NCBI GenBank assembly: GCA_017625035.1
Contig: JAGALX010000019.1
Location: forward strand, 1 to 38,523
Source: Clostridia bacterium
Lineage (GTDB): Bacteria > Bacillota > Clostridia > TANB77 > CAG-508
Direction of reading: 5' to 3'
DNA length: 38,523 nt
Within the stretch, counting starts at the first letter, position 1, and each line of letters begins with the position of its first letter. The notes beneath the pieces are model-generated. The model ran no database searches and was not told the origin of the DNA. It saw only the letters and a list, made by a program, of their open reading frames with translations. A program made the translations under genes and the position numbers. Positions 8,924 to 18,829 of this stretch are shown here, piece by piece.

Positions 8924-9291
8924 TATCTTTCTTCGTCATGATTTTGCCCTCGATTTGTTTCTTTTATATTATCTCTCAAATATTCTACAAATTTATCTGT
9001 TATACAATTATCGAACTTTAGATCCATACCCATTACACGGTGGTGCAATCTGGCACGTTTAAGTGCTTCTTCATCCGTCTTACCGAGCTTTAATCGCACT
9101 TCTTATAATCTCAGCAAGCTCAGATTTCTCTCTTTGGCGATTCGCTTCATAGCAAGTTTTCATTTGAGTACTGGCACCATTTAAATTACCTTGTAGTCCG
9201 ACCCTTTTTTGTGTGTTGCGGTTCTTTACTTAAAGAATCTTGTGGCTGATTCCTTGAACCGTCTTTTTCCTATGTTGCCAAATATTCCCAT
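8924..9291 (-). pseudogene. Frameshifted gene between typA and the O-methyltransferase
   Basis: An ATG with a good ribosome binding site (AAAGGGG) directly follows the typA stop and begins MGIFGNIGKRR. The frame breaks, and protein-like sequence then continues in other frames: SRNQPQDSLSKEPQHTKK, then GLQGNLNGASTQMKTCYEAN leading into REKSELAEIIRSAIKAR, and finally a frame containing KTDEEALKRARLHHRVMG that ends NRGQNHDEER and a stop. At least three frameshifts are needed to read it through (about 120 residues). Its GC content is visibly higher than its neighbours, suggesting transfer. Its MGI start resembles that of the gene at 14820-15515. Function unknown. Confidence 0.6.
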
Positions 9292-9292
9292 A

Positions 9293-11110
9293 CTATTTCC
9301 CCTTTCTAGCTTCTCTTTCACGCATTTTGCTATCTAATATTTTCTTTCTTAATCTAATATTTAGTGGAGTAACTTCTACTAATTCGTCTTCTTCTATAAA
9401 TTCGATAGCTTTTTCTAAAGACATTTGTAGTGGTGGTACTAAACGTAGCGCATCATCAGATCCTGAAGCTCTTGTGTTTGTTAAGTGTTTTTCTTTACAT
9501 ACATTTATAGAAATATCTTCGTTTCTAGAGTTTAATCCAACTATCATTCCTTCATAAACTTCTACACCTGCACCTATTAGTAATTCTCCTCTTTCTTGTG
9601 CATTATATAATCCGTATGTTACAGATGTTCCTGCTTCAAAAGCTACTAAAACGCCTCTTGTTCTTGATGATATTTCTCCTTTATGTGGTTCATATCTGTC
9701 AAATACACTACTCATTGTTCCAACACCTTTTGTATCTGTTAAAAACTCTGTTCTGTATCCAATTATTCCTCTTGCTGGGATATCAAATTCTAGTTTGGTG
9801 TGTCCAAGTTCTGCTGGTTCCATGTTTACCATTTCACCTTTACGTCTTCCTAGTTTTTCAATTACTGTTCCGATTGCATCATCAGGTACATTTGCAACTA
9901 ATCTTTCGATTGGTTCACATTTTACACCATCTATTTCTTTGAATATAACTTTTGGACGAGATACTAATAATTCGAATCCTTCTCTTCTCATTGTTTCTAT
10001 TAATACAGATAAATGTAATTCTCCACGTCCGCAAACTTCGAAGCTATCTGCAGACTCTGTTTCTTTAACACGTAAACTTACATTTCTTTCTAATTCTTTA
10101 AATAATCTATCTCTTATATGTCTTGATGTTATAAATTGACCTTCTTTTCCTGCTAGTGGCCCATTATTTACACTAAATGTCATAGATACTGTTGGTTCAT
10201 CTATATCTACAAATGGAATTTTTTCTGGATTGTTTAAATCACATATTGTATCACCAATATTTATATCGGCAATTCCTGATAGTGCAACTATATCTCCTGC
10301 TTTTGCTTCTTCTACTTCTACCTTTTTTAGTCCCATATATGTAAATAATTTTGCTATTTTTCCTTGAGCTATTTTGTCATCTGCTTTACAAATAGAAATT
10401 GGCATACCATTTTTTATTGTTCCTCTTTCTATTCTTCCAACTGCTATTCTTCCTAAATAATCATCATAATCTATGTTTGATACAAGCATTTGAGCAGTTC
10501 CATCCATATCACAGTTTGGTGCTGATATTGTGTTTATTATTGTATCAAATATACAGTGTACATTATCTGTTTCATCTTCTAAATTTAATTTTGCAATTCC
10601 ATTTTTGGCTGATGCATAAATTACTGGGAAGTCTAATTGTTCGTCTGATGCATTTAATTCTATAAATAGCTCTAAAACTTGATCAACAACTTTTAATGGA
10701 TTAGCTCCTGGTCTATCTATTTTGTTAATTACGACTATTGGTTTTAAGTTCATTGATAAAGATTTTTTTAGAACTTCTCTTGTTTGAGGCATTGGTCCTT
10801 CAAAAGCATCAACTAATAATAAAACACCATCAACTGTTTTTAAAACACGTTCAACTTCTCCTCCAAAATCAGCATGTCCTGGTGTATCTACTATATTTAT
10901 TTTTATATCATTATATATAACTGATGTGTTTTTAGAAAGAATTGTAATTCCTCTTTCTTTTTCAATATCGTTTGAGTCCATTACTCTTTCTTGAACTTGT
11001 TCATTTGCTCTAAATATGTGGCTTTGTCTTAGTAATGCATCTACAAGTGTTGTTTTTCCGTGATCAACGTGAGCTATAATAGCTATGTTTCTTATTTTTT
11101 CGTTATTCAT
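9293..11110 (-). CDS. typA: Translational GTPase TypA/BipA
   Basis: A 605-residue ribosome-associated GTPase of the elongation-factor family, involved in ribosome assembly and stress or low-temperature growth. G1 is [12 protein letters not shown] near residue 12; the switch I region is [11 protein letters not shown]3 is [12 protein letters not shown]4 is NKIDRPGA. The EF-G-like domains follow, and the C-terminal BipA-specific domain includes [16 protein letters not shown] and the [10 protein letters not shown] segment. Length matches the family. AGGAG precedes the ATG. Confidence 0.97.
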   Translation of the reverse strand: MNNEKIRNIAIIAHVDHGKTTLVDALLRQSHIFRANEQVQERVMDSNDIEKERGITILSKNTSVIYNDIKINIVDTPGHADFGGEVERVLKTVDGVLLLVDAFEGPMPQTREVLKKSLSMNLKPIVVINKIDRPGANPLKVVDQVLELFIELNASDEQLDFPVIYASAKNGIAKLNLEDETDNVHCIFDTIINTISAPNCDMDGTAQMLVSNIDYDDYLGRIAVGRIERGTIKNGMPISICKADDKIAQGKIAKLFTYMGLKKVEVEEAKAGDIVALSGIADINIGDTICDLNNPEKIPFVDIDEPTVSMTFSVNNGPLAGKEGQFITSRHIRDRLFKELERNVSLRVKETESADSFEVCGRGELHLSVLIETMRREGFELLVSRPKVIFKEIDGVKCEPIERLVANVPDDAIGTVIEKLGRRKGEMVNMEPAELGHTKLEFDIPARGIIGYRTEFLTDTKGVGTMSSVFDRYEPHKGEISSRTRGVLVAFEAGTSVTYGLYNAQERGELLIGAGVEVYEGMIVGLNSRNEDISINVCKEKHLTNTRASGSDDALRLVPPLQMSLEKAIEFIEEDELVEVTPLNIRLRKKILDSKMREREARKGK

Positions 11111-11168
11111 TTTTACTACTCCTTTTTATTCAAATATTTAATAACTGTGATTATTGCAAAATTATACG

Positions 11169-11236
11169 TAATAAAATTAAATTTTATTACCCATAATAGC
11201 CCGGTTAGATGGCAGACATTTAATTTTATGTCTGCC
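11169..11236. terminator. Inverted repeats downstream of the S1 gene
   Basis: A GC-containing 9-bp stem, GGCAGACAT and its complement (11211-11236), and an AT-only palindrome (GTAATAAAAT, 11168-11190) lie between the S1 stop codon and typA. They are likely termination or processing structures, although no clear T tract follows the GC-containing stem on the minus strand. Confidence 0.5.
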
Positions 11237-11369
11237 TTCTTTTGGTTTAGTATTTTACACTAATATTTAGTCTTTTCTTTTGAATTAAACTTTTAATTAT
11301 ACTTTGCATATTTGCTATTTTATAATGTTTACCATTTGATATTTTTTAATTTTTTTCGGAAACAATTTT

Positions 11370-12497
11370 TTATTCTTTTGCTGTTTCTGTAACTGTGTTT
11401 TCTTCTATTAATTCATTACTTGTTCCTTCAAGTTCTCTTATTGATAACTCTATTTTTTGGTTTTCTTTGTCTATGCTTATTATTTTTGCATTTACTTTTT
11501 GTCCTATTTTTAAAACTTCATCTGGTTTTGCAATTCTTTTTTCACAAATTTGAGATATGTGTATTAGTCCTTCTACACCTTTTTCAATTTTTGCAAATGC
11601 ACCAAATGGAGCAAAATTTAATATTTTTACTGTTATAATATCTGATACTTTATATTTTTCGTCGATTTTTTCCCACGGATTTGGACCTTTTTTATCATAT
11701 ATAAGCTTTATTCTTTTATTTTCTTTGTCTAGCTCTTTTATTTTTACTTTTATTTCTTGTCCAACTTCTACTATATCTTTTGGTTTTTTGTCTCTTTCCC
11801 ATGTCATTTCTGATATATGTAATAGACCTTGTACAATTCCGTTTATATCTATAAATGCTCCATATTCACTTATACTGTTTACTGTTCCTGTATATGTTTT
11901 TCCGATTTCTACATTGTTCCAAAATTCGTCTGATTTTGCTTTTCTTTCTTCATCAGCTAATTGTTTTATTGAGCCTATAATTCTGTTTGTTTTTGGATTA
12001 TATTCTATTACTTTAAATTTTACTTCTTTTCCTTTATAAGTATGAGGATCTTCATTTCTGTTTATTGCTGATAATGACATTGGTATGAATATTTTTATTG
12101 TATTAAAATTAACTATTAATCCTTTGTCATTTACCTCTGATACTATAGATTTAAATATAGATTCGTTATTTACTTTGCTTTCAAATTCTTTTTGATCTAT
12201 TTCGCGTCTTGCTTTGTTATAAGATAATAGTACATTTCCTAGACCATCATTTAGTTTTAGTATAACTGCAGTTATTCTGTCACCGATTTTGAATTTATTT
12301 TCTACTTTTTCGTCAACATTTAATAGATATTCATTGGCTGGTATTATACCATCTGCTTTGTATCCAATGTCTATAAATATTTCTTTTTTGGCAGTTATTT
12401 CTATTACTGTTCCAGTAACAGTTTGCCCTATTTTAATTTCTTTTAAAGTTTGATTTAATAATTCTTCAAACGTAATATTTTCATTAATTTTATCCAT
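11370..12497 (-). CDS. rpsA: Four-domain S1 RNA-binding protein (ribosomal protein S1-like)
   Basis: A 375-residue protein made of four S1 (OB-fold) RNA-binding repeats, beginning near residues 20 (GQTVTGTVIEITAKKEIFID), 110, 200 (GKTYTGTVNSISEYGAFIDI) and 285 (FAPFGAFAKIEKGVEGLIHI). The last two have the canonical G-A-F-V/I-D and GLLHIS signatures, while the second is divergent. Four-repeat S1 proteins in Firmicutes bind mRNA and associate with the 30S subunit, although their essentiality varies. It follows the cmk-plsC fusion by 37 bp. In many Clostridia ispH lies between plsC and this gene or is fused to it; no IspH sequence is present here. Confidence 0.88.
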   Translation of the reverse strand: MDKINENITFEELLNQTLKEIKIGQTVTGTVIEITAKKEIFIDIGYKADGIIPANEYLLNVDEKVENKFKIGDRITAVILKLNDGLGNVLLSYNKARREIDQKEFESKVNNESIFKSIVSEVNDKGLIVNFNTIKIFIPMSLSAINRNEDPHTYKGKEVKFKVIEYNPKTNRIIGSIKQLADEERKAKSDEFWNNVEIGKTYTGTVNSISEYGAFIDINGIVQGLLHISEMTWERDKKPKDIVEVGQEIKVKIKELDKENKRIKLIYDKKGPNPWEKIDEKYKVSDIITVKILNFAPFGAFAKIEKGVEGLIHISQICEKRIAKPDEVLKIGQKVNAKIISIDKENQKIELSIRELEGTSNELIEENTVTETAKE

Positions 12498-12534
12498 AAA
12501 TTTCTTACCTACCTTAATATTTTTTTATTATATA

Positions 12535-13842
12535 TTATTTGCCTTTATTTGTCAACATAACTATATTATCCATAATAATATCTGTTACTTTTTCTAGGGC
12601 TTCTTTATCTTTTTCTTTTCCGTAATATTCTGAAAAGTCTATTGGATCTCCATATACTAGTTTTACTTTAGAAAATGGTTTAAAAGAGCCTTGAATTCCG
12701 AGTGGAATTACCTTTGTTCCTGTTTTTAATGAGAAAAATGCTGCTCCATTTTTAGCTTTCATATTTTTTTCCATACCTTTTCTTGTTCCTTCTGGGAATA
12801 TTCCTACTAATTCGCCATTTTTTAAGGCTTTTAATGTTCTTTTCATTGATTCTATATCATTTTTTTCTCTATTTATTGGTATTGTATTTGCTAATTTTAA
12901 TGCCCAACCAAGAATTTTCTTTTTAAACATACTTTCTTTGCAAATAAATCTTACTAATCTTTTATTTGAACTTACTACAGCTAGTGCATCTAACATATTA
13001 ATATGGTTTGCACATATTATATATGCACCTTCTTTTGGAACTTTTTCTTTATTTACAACTTTTATTCTATATACTATTTTGTAGAAAACATAATATAATA
13101 CAGATTTAACAATTTTTAGTTTTATTTTTTTTATTGCTGTTTCTTTTGTTTCTTCATATACTTTTTTATCTAGTTCTTCTTGTTTTTTCTTTTCTTTAAT
13201 TATTTTTATAAGTTTTTTTGCTGATTGTTCTGCTGTGCGACCTGTAGAATCAAAAATTATTGCATCTTCTGCTATTTTTAGTGCACCAAATTCTTTGTTT
13301 TTGTCATTTTCGTCACGTTTTTTCATATCTTCTAAAACTTGCTCGTATGTTGATTTTATATTTTTTTCTTCATTTTGTTTTTGTCTTCTTCTTGCTCTTT
13401 CTTCTACATCTGCATCTAGATATATTTTTACATTGGCATTTGGAAATACTACTGTTGTTATATCTCTACCTTCCATTATTATATCTTTATCTTTGGCTAT
13501 TTTTCTTTGCATTTCTACAAGTTTTAGTCTTACTTCTTTTATTGCAGATACTTGTGATACTATTTTTGTTACTTCTACACTTCTTATTTCTTTGCTTACA
13601 TCTTGTCCATTTAAGAAGACCTTTTCATTTTCCTCATCTAGTACTATATCTATATTTTTTAATAGTTCATTAATTTTTTCTAATTCATCTATTTTTATTC
13701 CTTTATTCATCATATCTAGAGCTACACATCTGTACATAGCTCCTGTGTCTATACAATGTAAATTTAATTTTTCTGCAATAAGTTTTGTTACACTACCTTT
13801 TCCACTTCCTGCAGGACCGTCTATCGCAACTATAAATGACAT
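12535..13842 (-). CDS. cmk-plsC: Cytidylate kinase fused to 1-acylglycerol-3-phosphate acyltransferase
   Basis: A single 435-residue reading frame with two enzymes. Residues 1-220 are cytidylate kinase, which phosphorylates CMP and dCMP: Walker A GPAGSGKGSV near residue 8, then DTGAMYRC, EGRDITTVVFP and RARRRQ. After a Lys/Glu linker, residues 225-435 are a PlsC-type acyltransferase that adds the second acyl chain in phosphatidic acid synthesis: NHINMLDA (the NHxxxxD catalytic motif, with N where S/Q is common), PINREK, FPEGTRKG and the downstream proline-containing substrate site. A basic helix near residue 240 may attach it to the membrane. The usual clostridial order is separate cmk then plsC, so this is a fusion of neighbours. 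It begins 13 nt after the upstream gene. Confidence 0.93.
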   Translation of the reverse strand: MSFIVAIDGPAGSGKGSVTKLIAEKLNLHCIDTGAMYRCVALDMMNKGIKIDELEKINELLKNIDIVLDEENEKVFLNGQDVSKEIRSVEVTKIVSQVSAIKEVRLKLVEMQRKIAKDKDIIMEGRDITTVVFPNANVKIYLDADVEERARRRQKQNEEKNIKSTYEQVLEDMKKRDENDKNKEFGALKIAEDAIIFDSTGRTAEQSAKKLIKIIKEKKKQEELDKKVYEETKETAIKKIKLKIVKSVLYYVFYKIVYRIKVVNKEKVPKEGAYIICANHINMLDALAVVSSNKRLVRFICKESMFKKKILGWALKLANTIPINREKNDIESMKRTLKALKNGELVGIFPEGTRKGMEKNMKAKNGAAFFSLKTGTKVIPLGIQGSFKPFSKVKLVYGDPIDFSEYYGKEKDKEALEKVTDIIMDNIVMLTNKGK

Positions 13843-13855
13843 TTATAATTCCCTC

Positions 13856-14692
13856 CTATTTTTCTTCTTCAAACTTTATAGATTTTACTACAATGTCTAT
13901 TTTTTGAACATTCATTGAAGTTAATCTTTCAATTTCTTTTTTTATTTTTCCTTGAAATTTCTTAAAACATTCAGATATATCGCATCCATATTTAACAATT
14001 GTTTCCATATATATTGACATACCTTCGCCATATTTATCTATTCTTATTTTATTTATTTTAGCTATATAATTTTCTTTTTTAGCTAGTGCTTGTATTATTT
14101 GTCTAAAAACTGTATCTGATATTGTAAAATTACCTAAATAACTGAATGTAGGTCGTATTATAGATTTTTCAGCAATATATGGGTCATTACCATTTCCTTT
14201 TGATTTAAATATTTGAAGTGGGTCTAACAAAAATCCTGAAAAGTCTTTTTTTATTTCAAATGTTGGAACTGGTATTACATGTTTTCCTTCTGTTACACGA
14301 ATTCTTCGTGCTTTTTGCATTTCTTCCTCTGTTGCAACGTCTGAAATATATATTGTTTTGCTTATTTTGGGTAATCCTAAATTTTCTGCAATTTTTGCAA
14401 CCATTCCATCTGAAGTTCCTAAAATTAAAATTCCTTCTGGTTTGTATTTTTTTATTGCATTTACTATTTCATTTTTTTCTTTTTCACTATAAAAAAGTGC
14501 GTGTTTTACGGTTTCTACTTTCGTAGGAGCCTTTTTGGCAGAAGTACCTGCTACTACTTCATTATCATTTATTAATAATCCGTCATCTATTATGTATTTT
14601 ATATTATTTTCACCAGCTACCATTTGAGCTCTATAACTTTTTCCTGTACCAGATGGCCCAACAAAAGCGTAAACTCTTATAGTTTCAAACAT
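13856..14692 (-). CDS. P-loop ATP-binding protein with C-terminal Asp23-like domain
   Basis: A 278-residue protein. Residues 1-170 look like a nucleotide-binding domain: FVGPSGTGKSYRA (Walker A) near residue 10, then DDGLLIND and GILILGTSDGMVAKIA. From about residue 180, RPTFSYLGNFTISDTVFRQI and the rest resemble the Asp23/Gls24 (DUF322) fold seen in envelope-stress and membrane-associated proteins of Firmicutes, ending with a beta strand VQKIDIVVKSIKF. The function is unknown; the N-terminal domain could bind rather than hydrolyse ATP. It is cotranscribed with cmk-plsC and S1. The Asp23 assignment is from pattern only. Confidence 0.7.
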   Translation of the reverse strand: MFETIRVYAFVGPSGTGKSYRAQMVAGENNIKYIIDDGLLINDNEVVAGTSAKKAPTKVETVKHALFYSEKEKNEIVNAIKKYKPEGILILGTSDGMVAKIAENLGLPKISKTIYISDVATEEEMQKARRIRVTEGKHVIPVPTFEIKKDFSGFLLDPLQIFKSKGNGNDPYIAEKSIIRPTFSYLGNFTISDTVFRQIIQALAKKENYIAKINKIRIDKYGEGMSIYMETIVKYGCDISECFKKFQGKIKKEIERLTSMNVQKIDIVVKSIKFEEEK

Positions 14693-14784
14693 AATCTAAT
14701 TCCTCCTAAAACATTTGTATGTATTATAACATTATTATTTATAAAGAAAAAGGGGGAAAATCATTTTTTTATTAATATTTTTCT

Positions 14785-14820
14785 AAAAAAACACATAACA
14801 AATTTTGTTATGTGTTTTTT
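14785..14820. terminator. Bidirectional terminator
   Basis: A perfect stem of about 16 bp (AAAAAACACATAACAAA pairing with TTTGTTATGTGTTTTTT) ending in T runs on both strands. It touches the stop codon of the 14820 gene. Confidence 0.9.
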
Positions 14821-15515
14821 TATCTGTTTTGGTCATTATCTCTGCGGTTAGACCTATTCTTATTTGGTAATTGTTGTTCCCTATGCGCTTGTCTTCTACC
14901 TATCATTTCTTTCGAATAGTGAGCAATCTTACCAGCTTTCTCATTAAATATACAATGATATTCACCATATTGATTAGGTTTTTCTGACATTGTTCCAATA
15001 TAGTTACCACAAGGTCTGCGTTTTCCTGCTATAAATTTCCCACTATCTAATCCTGCATTCACATAGTCCCTAACACGATCGAATCTACATAACTCTGCAG
15101 CTATGGCTTCACAATACTGTGGATTTTTCATCATAAGCGCAGTATTTATTCCCGCCCAAACATCTTGAAATTGATTCTCAATACAGGGTATCTTCTTACC
15201 TGTATTGTCTATATAAAAAGGAATTAGCCCTTTTGAATCATGCCTAGTCACCTCACATCTTAAGATATTAGGATATTTTTTATCTAAACATTCATTTAAA
15301 TGTATTGTTAATTTAGTTGTATCGTATAAAGAAAAAGCAGAAGGTTCTTTTTCTTTATACTCAACAACCAAGCATTCATTTTCTGTCTGGTGGTAAAACG
15401 TTATATCATATTTTGGTATATATTCATTGCTACTGGTTGGCAATTGTTCTGACATATCTCGATTTTGAGATTTTCCTGAATTTTTAGTTCCTCTAAAAAA
15501 GGATATTATTCCCAT
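14820..15515 (-). CDS. Conserved protein of unknown function (family with decayed copies nearby)
   Basis: A 231-residue protein I do not recognise. AAAGGAGG seven nt upstream sets the ATG start (MGIISFFRGTK). The middle holds a compact alpha/beta domain with KYDITFYHQTENECLVVEY and GLIPFYIDNTGKKIPCI. The C-terminal half has Cys residues (RRPCGNYIG, GEYHCIF) and the conserved-looking NEKAGKIAHYSKEM segment, which recurs in the relict at 217-345. The tail is polar and basic. Codon use and GC content differ from its neighbours and it is flanked by its own terminator, so it is probably transferred. No membrane segment is visible. Confidence 0.6.
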   Translation of the reverse strand: MGIISFFRGTKNSGKSQNRDMSEQLPTSSNEYIPKYDITFYHQTENECLVVEYKEKEPSAFSLYDTTKLTIHLNECLDKKYPNILRCEVTRHDSKGLIPFYIDNTGKKIPCIENQFQDVWAGINTALMMKNPQYCEAIAAELCRFDRVRDYVNAGLDSGKFIAGKRRPCGNYIGTMSEKPNQYGEYHCIFNEKAGKIAHYSKEMIGRRQAHREQQLPNKNRSNRRDNDQNR

Positions 15516-15610
15516 ATAAATACCTCCTTTCATTTTTGTATATTATATTTTTCAATATATATTTCAAAGCATTTTCTAAATCTTATATTTTAAAACCTTA
15601 TTTATAGTAA

Positions 15611-16900
15611 TTATTTATACTTTCCTAATAAATTAAACATATTTTCTTTATATTTTTCTACACCTGGTTGATCAAAAGGATTTATTCCTGATAAATTACC
15701 TGACATTGCACATGATTTTTCAAAGAAATATAATAAATGTCCAATTGTAGTTTCATCTAACCTATCAATATCTATTATAATGTTTGGAACATCTCCATCA
15801 ACATGTGCTTGTATAGTTCCTAACATAGCTTTTTGATTTACATAAGATATAGGTTTTCCTGCTATATAATTTAATTCATCTAGGTTTTCTTCATCATAAT
15901 TTATTATAATATCTGAATCAGTATTTTTTACGTTTAAAATTGTTTCAAATAAATTACGTCTTCCTTCTTGTACGTATTGACCTAAAGAGTGTAGGTCTGT
16001 TGTATATATTGCTCCAGAAGGAAAAATACCACTATAATTTTTTCCTTCACTTTCTCCATATAATTGTTTCCACCATTCTATAAAATAAAATAAATTTGGT
16101 TCATATGTACCCATTATTTCTATATTCTTATTTTTTTCATATAAGATATTTCTTGCAACCGCATATTTGTAACAATCATTATATTTTAGATTATCATCAC
16201 TATATTTTTCTTGAGCAAATTTAGCTCCTTCCATTATTTTATCAATATTTATACCAGCTACTGCCATTGGCAATAATCCTACAGCTGTTAAAACTGAGTA
16301 TCTTCCTCCTATATTTTCTGGTATTGATAATTTTGCATATTTTTCTTGCATAGCAATTTTATATAATGCCCCTTTTCTTTTGGTTGTAGTTACAAATATT
16401 CTTTTTCTTGCCCCATCTATGCCGTATTTATTTTCCATTAGATTTCTAAATATTCTAAAAGCAATTGCTGGTTCAGTTGTTTTACCTGATTTTGAAATAA
16501 CATTTATTGATATTTCTTTATCTGATACGTAATCTATTATTTCATTTATATAATTTGCACTTAAATTATTTCCAACATATAAGATTTCGACATTACTTTG
16601 TTTTTCTTTATTATATTTTAGTGATTCTATTGCAGCTCTTGCACCTAAATATGACCCTCCTATTCCGATTACAATAAGTATATTAGAATCGCCCTTTATT
16701 TTATTAGCAATTTTTTTTATTTTTTCATATTCTTTTTTGTCATATGTTTGTGGCCAATTTACCCAGCCTGTAAAATTCTTTTTATCTTCTGTACTGTCGT
16801 TTAGCTCTTTATGTACTTTTTTTACTGTTTGTGAATAAGTCATTATTTCGTGATTTGATATTCCAGAATATTCTAAATTTAGTTTTATGTTATTTTCCAC
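15611..16900 (-). CDS. pgi: Glucose-6-phosphate isomerase
   Basis: Interconverts glucose 6-phosphate and fructose 6-phosphate in glycolysis and gluconeogenesis. The sugar-phosphate-binding SIS fold is evident: GIGGSYLGARAAIESLK near residue 78, ISKSGKTTEPAIAFR, GGRYSVLTAVGLLPMA, and FEWW-type FIEWWKQLYGESEGK. The PGI signatures QYVQEGRRNLFETI and the C-terminal Lys region (GVEKYKENMF) are present. It has 429 residues, slightly short of the typical 450. The start codon is GTG, preceded by AAGGAGAGG with a nine-nt spacer. Confidence 0.96.
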   Translation of the reverse strand: MENNIKLNLEYSGISNHEIMTYSQTVKKVHKELNDSTEDKKNFTGWVNWPQTYDKKEYEKIKKIANKIKGDSNILIVIGIGGSYLGARAAIESLKYNKEKQSNVEILYVGNNLSANYINEIIDYVSDKEISINVISKSGKTTEPAIAFRIFRNLMENKYGIDGARKRIFVTTTKRKGALYKIAMQEKYAKLSIPENIGGRYSVLTAVGLLPMAVAGINIDKIMEGAKFAQEKYSDDNLKYNDCYKYAVARNILYEKNKNIEIMGTYEPNLFYFIEWWKQLYGESEGKNYSGIFPSGAIYTTDLHSLGQYVQEGRRNLFETILNVKNTDSDIIINYDEENLDELNYIAGKPISYVNQKAMLGTIQAHVDGDVPNIIIDIDRLDETTIGHLLYFFEKSCAMSGNLSGINPFDQPGVEKYKENMFNLLGKYK

Positions 16901-17092
16901 AACAACACACCTCTCCTTCTTTTGTATATATAATACTATATATTAATATTAGAACAAATTCAAGAACATTTTTTATTAAATATTTTAAAGTACAGATTAA
17001 AAATTATATTGAATTTAACCTATAGCCGATAAACACTGTTTTTATGTGAATACCAATTCATTTATTTTTATTCTAATTATAATATGAAACAG

Positions 17093-17125
17093 AAAACATG
17101 TCTAATGTGGTATTTAGACATGTTT
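17093..17125. terminator. Terminator downstream of the anchored WG-repeat protein
   Basis: A 13-bp perfect stem (AAAACATGTCTAA and its complement) with a seven-nt loop, 65 nt after the stop codon of the 17190 gene. The rest of the gap to pgi shows nothing of note. Confidence 0.8.
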
Positions 17126-17189
17126 TAACTATTGTTTTTATTTTTTATGTTTTATTTAAAAATTGAAAAATGTTTTTTACTTATTGTTC

Positions 17190-18755
17190 TTAGTTTGCAT
17201 TTTTCACTGGAATTGTAGCTTCTTCTGTGGTTGTATTTTCAATTGTATTTGCATTAGTGTCAATTTTTAAAGTATCTACATTTTCTACTTTTTTTCCGAA
17301 TAATTTATAAATATCTATATTTTTCGTTGAAGTTCCTTCTGTTACAGAAACTTTCATATAGTAATTTCTTACATTATCTTCATATTTCGAATATATTTCA
17401 TTTGCAGTAAATCCTATTTGTGATCCATTTCTTACATTTATTATAGAATATAAATTATTTTGTGCATCTGTTAAAAATACTATTCCATCATTTCCATCTA
17501 CAAGCTCTGGAATTATTATTACCCCATCTCCTGTTCCAGTTCCTGATGCTGCTAAATTACAACCTATTCCTGAGTATTGTGGTATTATTAATATTCTACC
17601 TTCTGTTGAAACAATTCCCCACAAATTATCCATTTTAACAGGAATATATTTACCATTTATTATATATTTATTATCCATACCTTCATATAAGTAATCATTA
17701 ATACCAATTTGCTGATATTCGGTTTTTAATATAATGTTTATTTCATCGCCAATTAACTTTATTATACCATATTTTCCATTTTCTTTTACAAGGTATAAAT
17801 CTGAATCTTCATCTAATTTTGTTATTGATTGGTAATTTGGTTGAATTATTACATTAGCTTTACCTTGATTATTTAAGTCTAATTTTAATACCCCTTGTTT
17901 ATTATCTTCTGCAGTAGTTATAATTAATGTGCTTGAACTTTCTATAAACCTAATGTTTGAATATTTACAACTTACAACATAATCACTTGGATTGTAATTA
18001 TAGTAATTAGCTACTCCATAGCTACCATCTATATTTTGAACTAATACATATCCATATTTTAATAATTTTTTATTAGAATAGCTGCAATTTGCTCCAATTA
18101 CTGCATTTTCAACATTATAAGCAGCTATACTTTCTAATGCATCTAATGTATATATACTTACAGTTTTTGTTGATTGATCATAATATAAGGTTACATTAAA
18201 ACCTAGCTCTATAGCTTGTTGACTCGCATATATTTCACCATTTATATATTTTACAGGACTTTGCACTTCAAAATACTCATATTCTGTAGTTTTTTTTGTA
18301 CTTTCTTGATTTTTGCTACTACTATTTGTTGTACTTGTTTGTTGCTCTTCTACTATTACAGCTTTGTATATTTGTGATGAATTTGATATATAGGATGTAT
18401 ATTCGTTAGATGTTTTTATATAACATTTGGTTGTATCTTCACCTTTATTTTTATATTCATCATTGAAAAATTCTACACCTAATAAAGCAGATAATTTTTT
18501 TACAGATATATATATTTGGTTATTTTCATCAATATGTATATTTTTTTTATCTTCCATTTCAAATAATCCACTAGTAATTGGTATATTAGTTTCATTTATT
18601 TGAAATTTTAGTGTATTATTTTTTTTAACATTGCTATAAACTATTATACCAATAGCTATTATAATTAAAATGGCTATTGCAGCTATGATAAATGTGAACA
18701 TCTTTTTTTTGTTTTGATTTAGCTCTCTTTCTTCATTTTCATCTATTAAATTCAT
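17190..18755 (-). CDS. Membrane-anchored WG-repeat / copper-amine-oxidase-N-like surface protein
   Basis: A 521-residue protein with a short cytoplasmic Lys/Glu-rich N terminus, a single transmembrane helix at about residues 20-43 (FTIIAAIAIL-type hydrophobic run) and a large extracellular part. Residues 50-210 resemble the copper-amine-oxidase N-terminal-like domain (IYISVKKLSALLGV, IYASQQAIELGFNVTLYYD) with a Ser/Thr-rich linker in between. The rest contains degenerate WG/beta-propeller-type repeats (GKYGIIKL, LWGIVSTEGRILIIPQY). Function unknown; a surface-binding role is inference. An ATG follows a spaced AG-rich ribosome binding site. Confidence 0.65.
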   Translation of the reverse strand: MNLIDENEERELNQNKKKMFTFIIAAIAILIIIAIGIIVYSNVKKNNTLKFQINETNIPITSGLFEMEDKKNIHIDENNQIYISVKKLSALLGVEFFNDEYKNKGEDTTKCYIKTSNEYTSYISNSSQIYKAVIVEEQQTSTTNSSSKNQESTKKTTEYEYFEVQSPVKYINGEIYASQQAIELGFNVTLYYDQSTKTVSIYTLDALESIAAYNVENAVIGANCSYSNKKLLKYGYVLVQNIDGSYGVANYYNYNPSDYVVSCKYSNIRFIESSSTLIITTAEDNKQGVLKLDLNNQGKANVIIQPNYQSITKLDEDSDLYLVKENGKYGIIKLIGDEINIILKTEYQQIGINDYLYEGMDNKYIINGKYIPVKMDNLWGIVSTEGRILIIPQYSGIGCNLAASGTGTGDGVIIIPELVDGNDGIVFLTDAQNNLYSIINVRNGSQIGFTANEIYSKYEDNVRNYYMKVSVTEGTSTKNIDIYKLFGKKVENVDTLKIDTNANTIENTTTEEATIPVKNAN

Positions 18756-18829
18756 AGTTCTAATACCTCTTTTCTTATGTCTTTTTTATAATTTTAATCT
18801 AATAGTTATATTTTTGTCAAGCATCTTAA

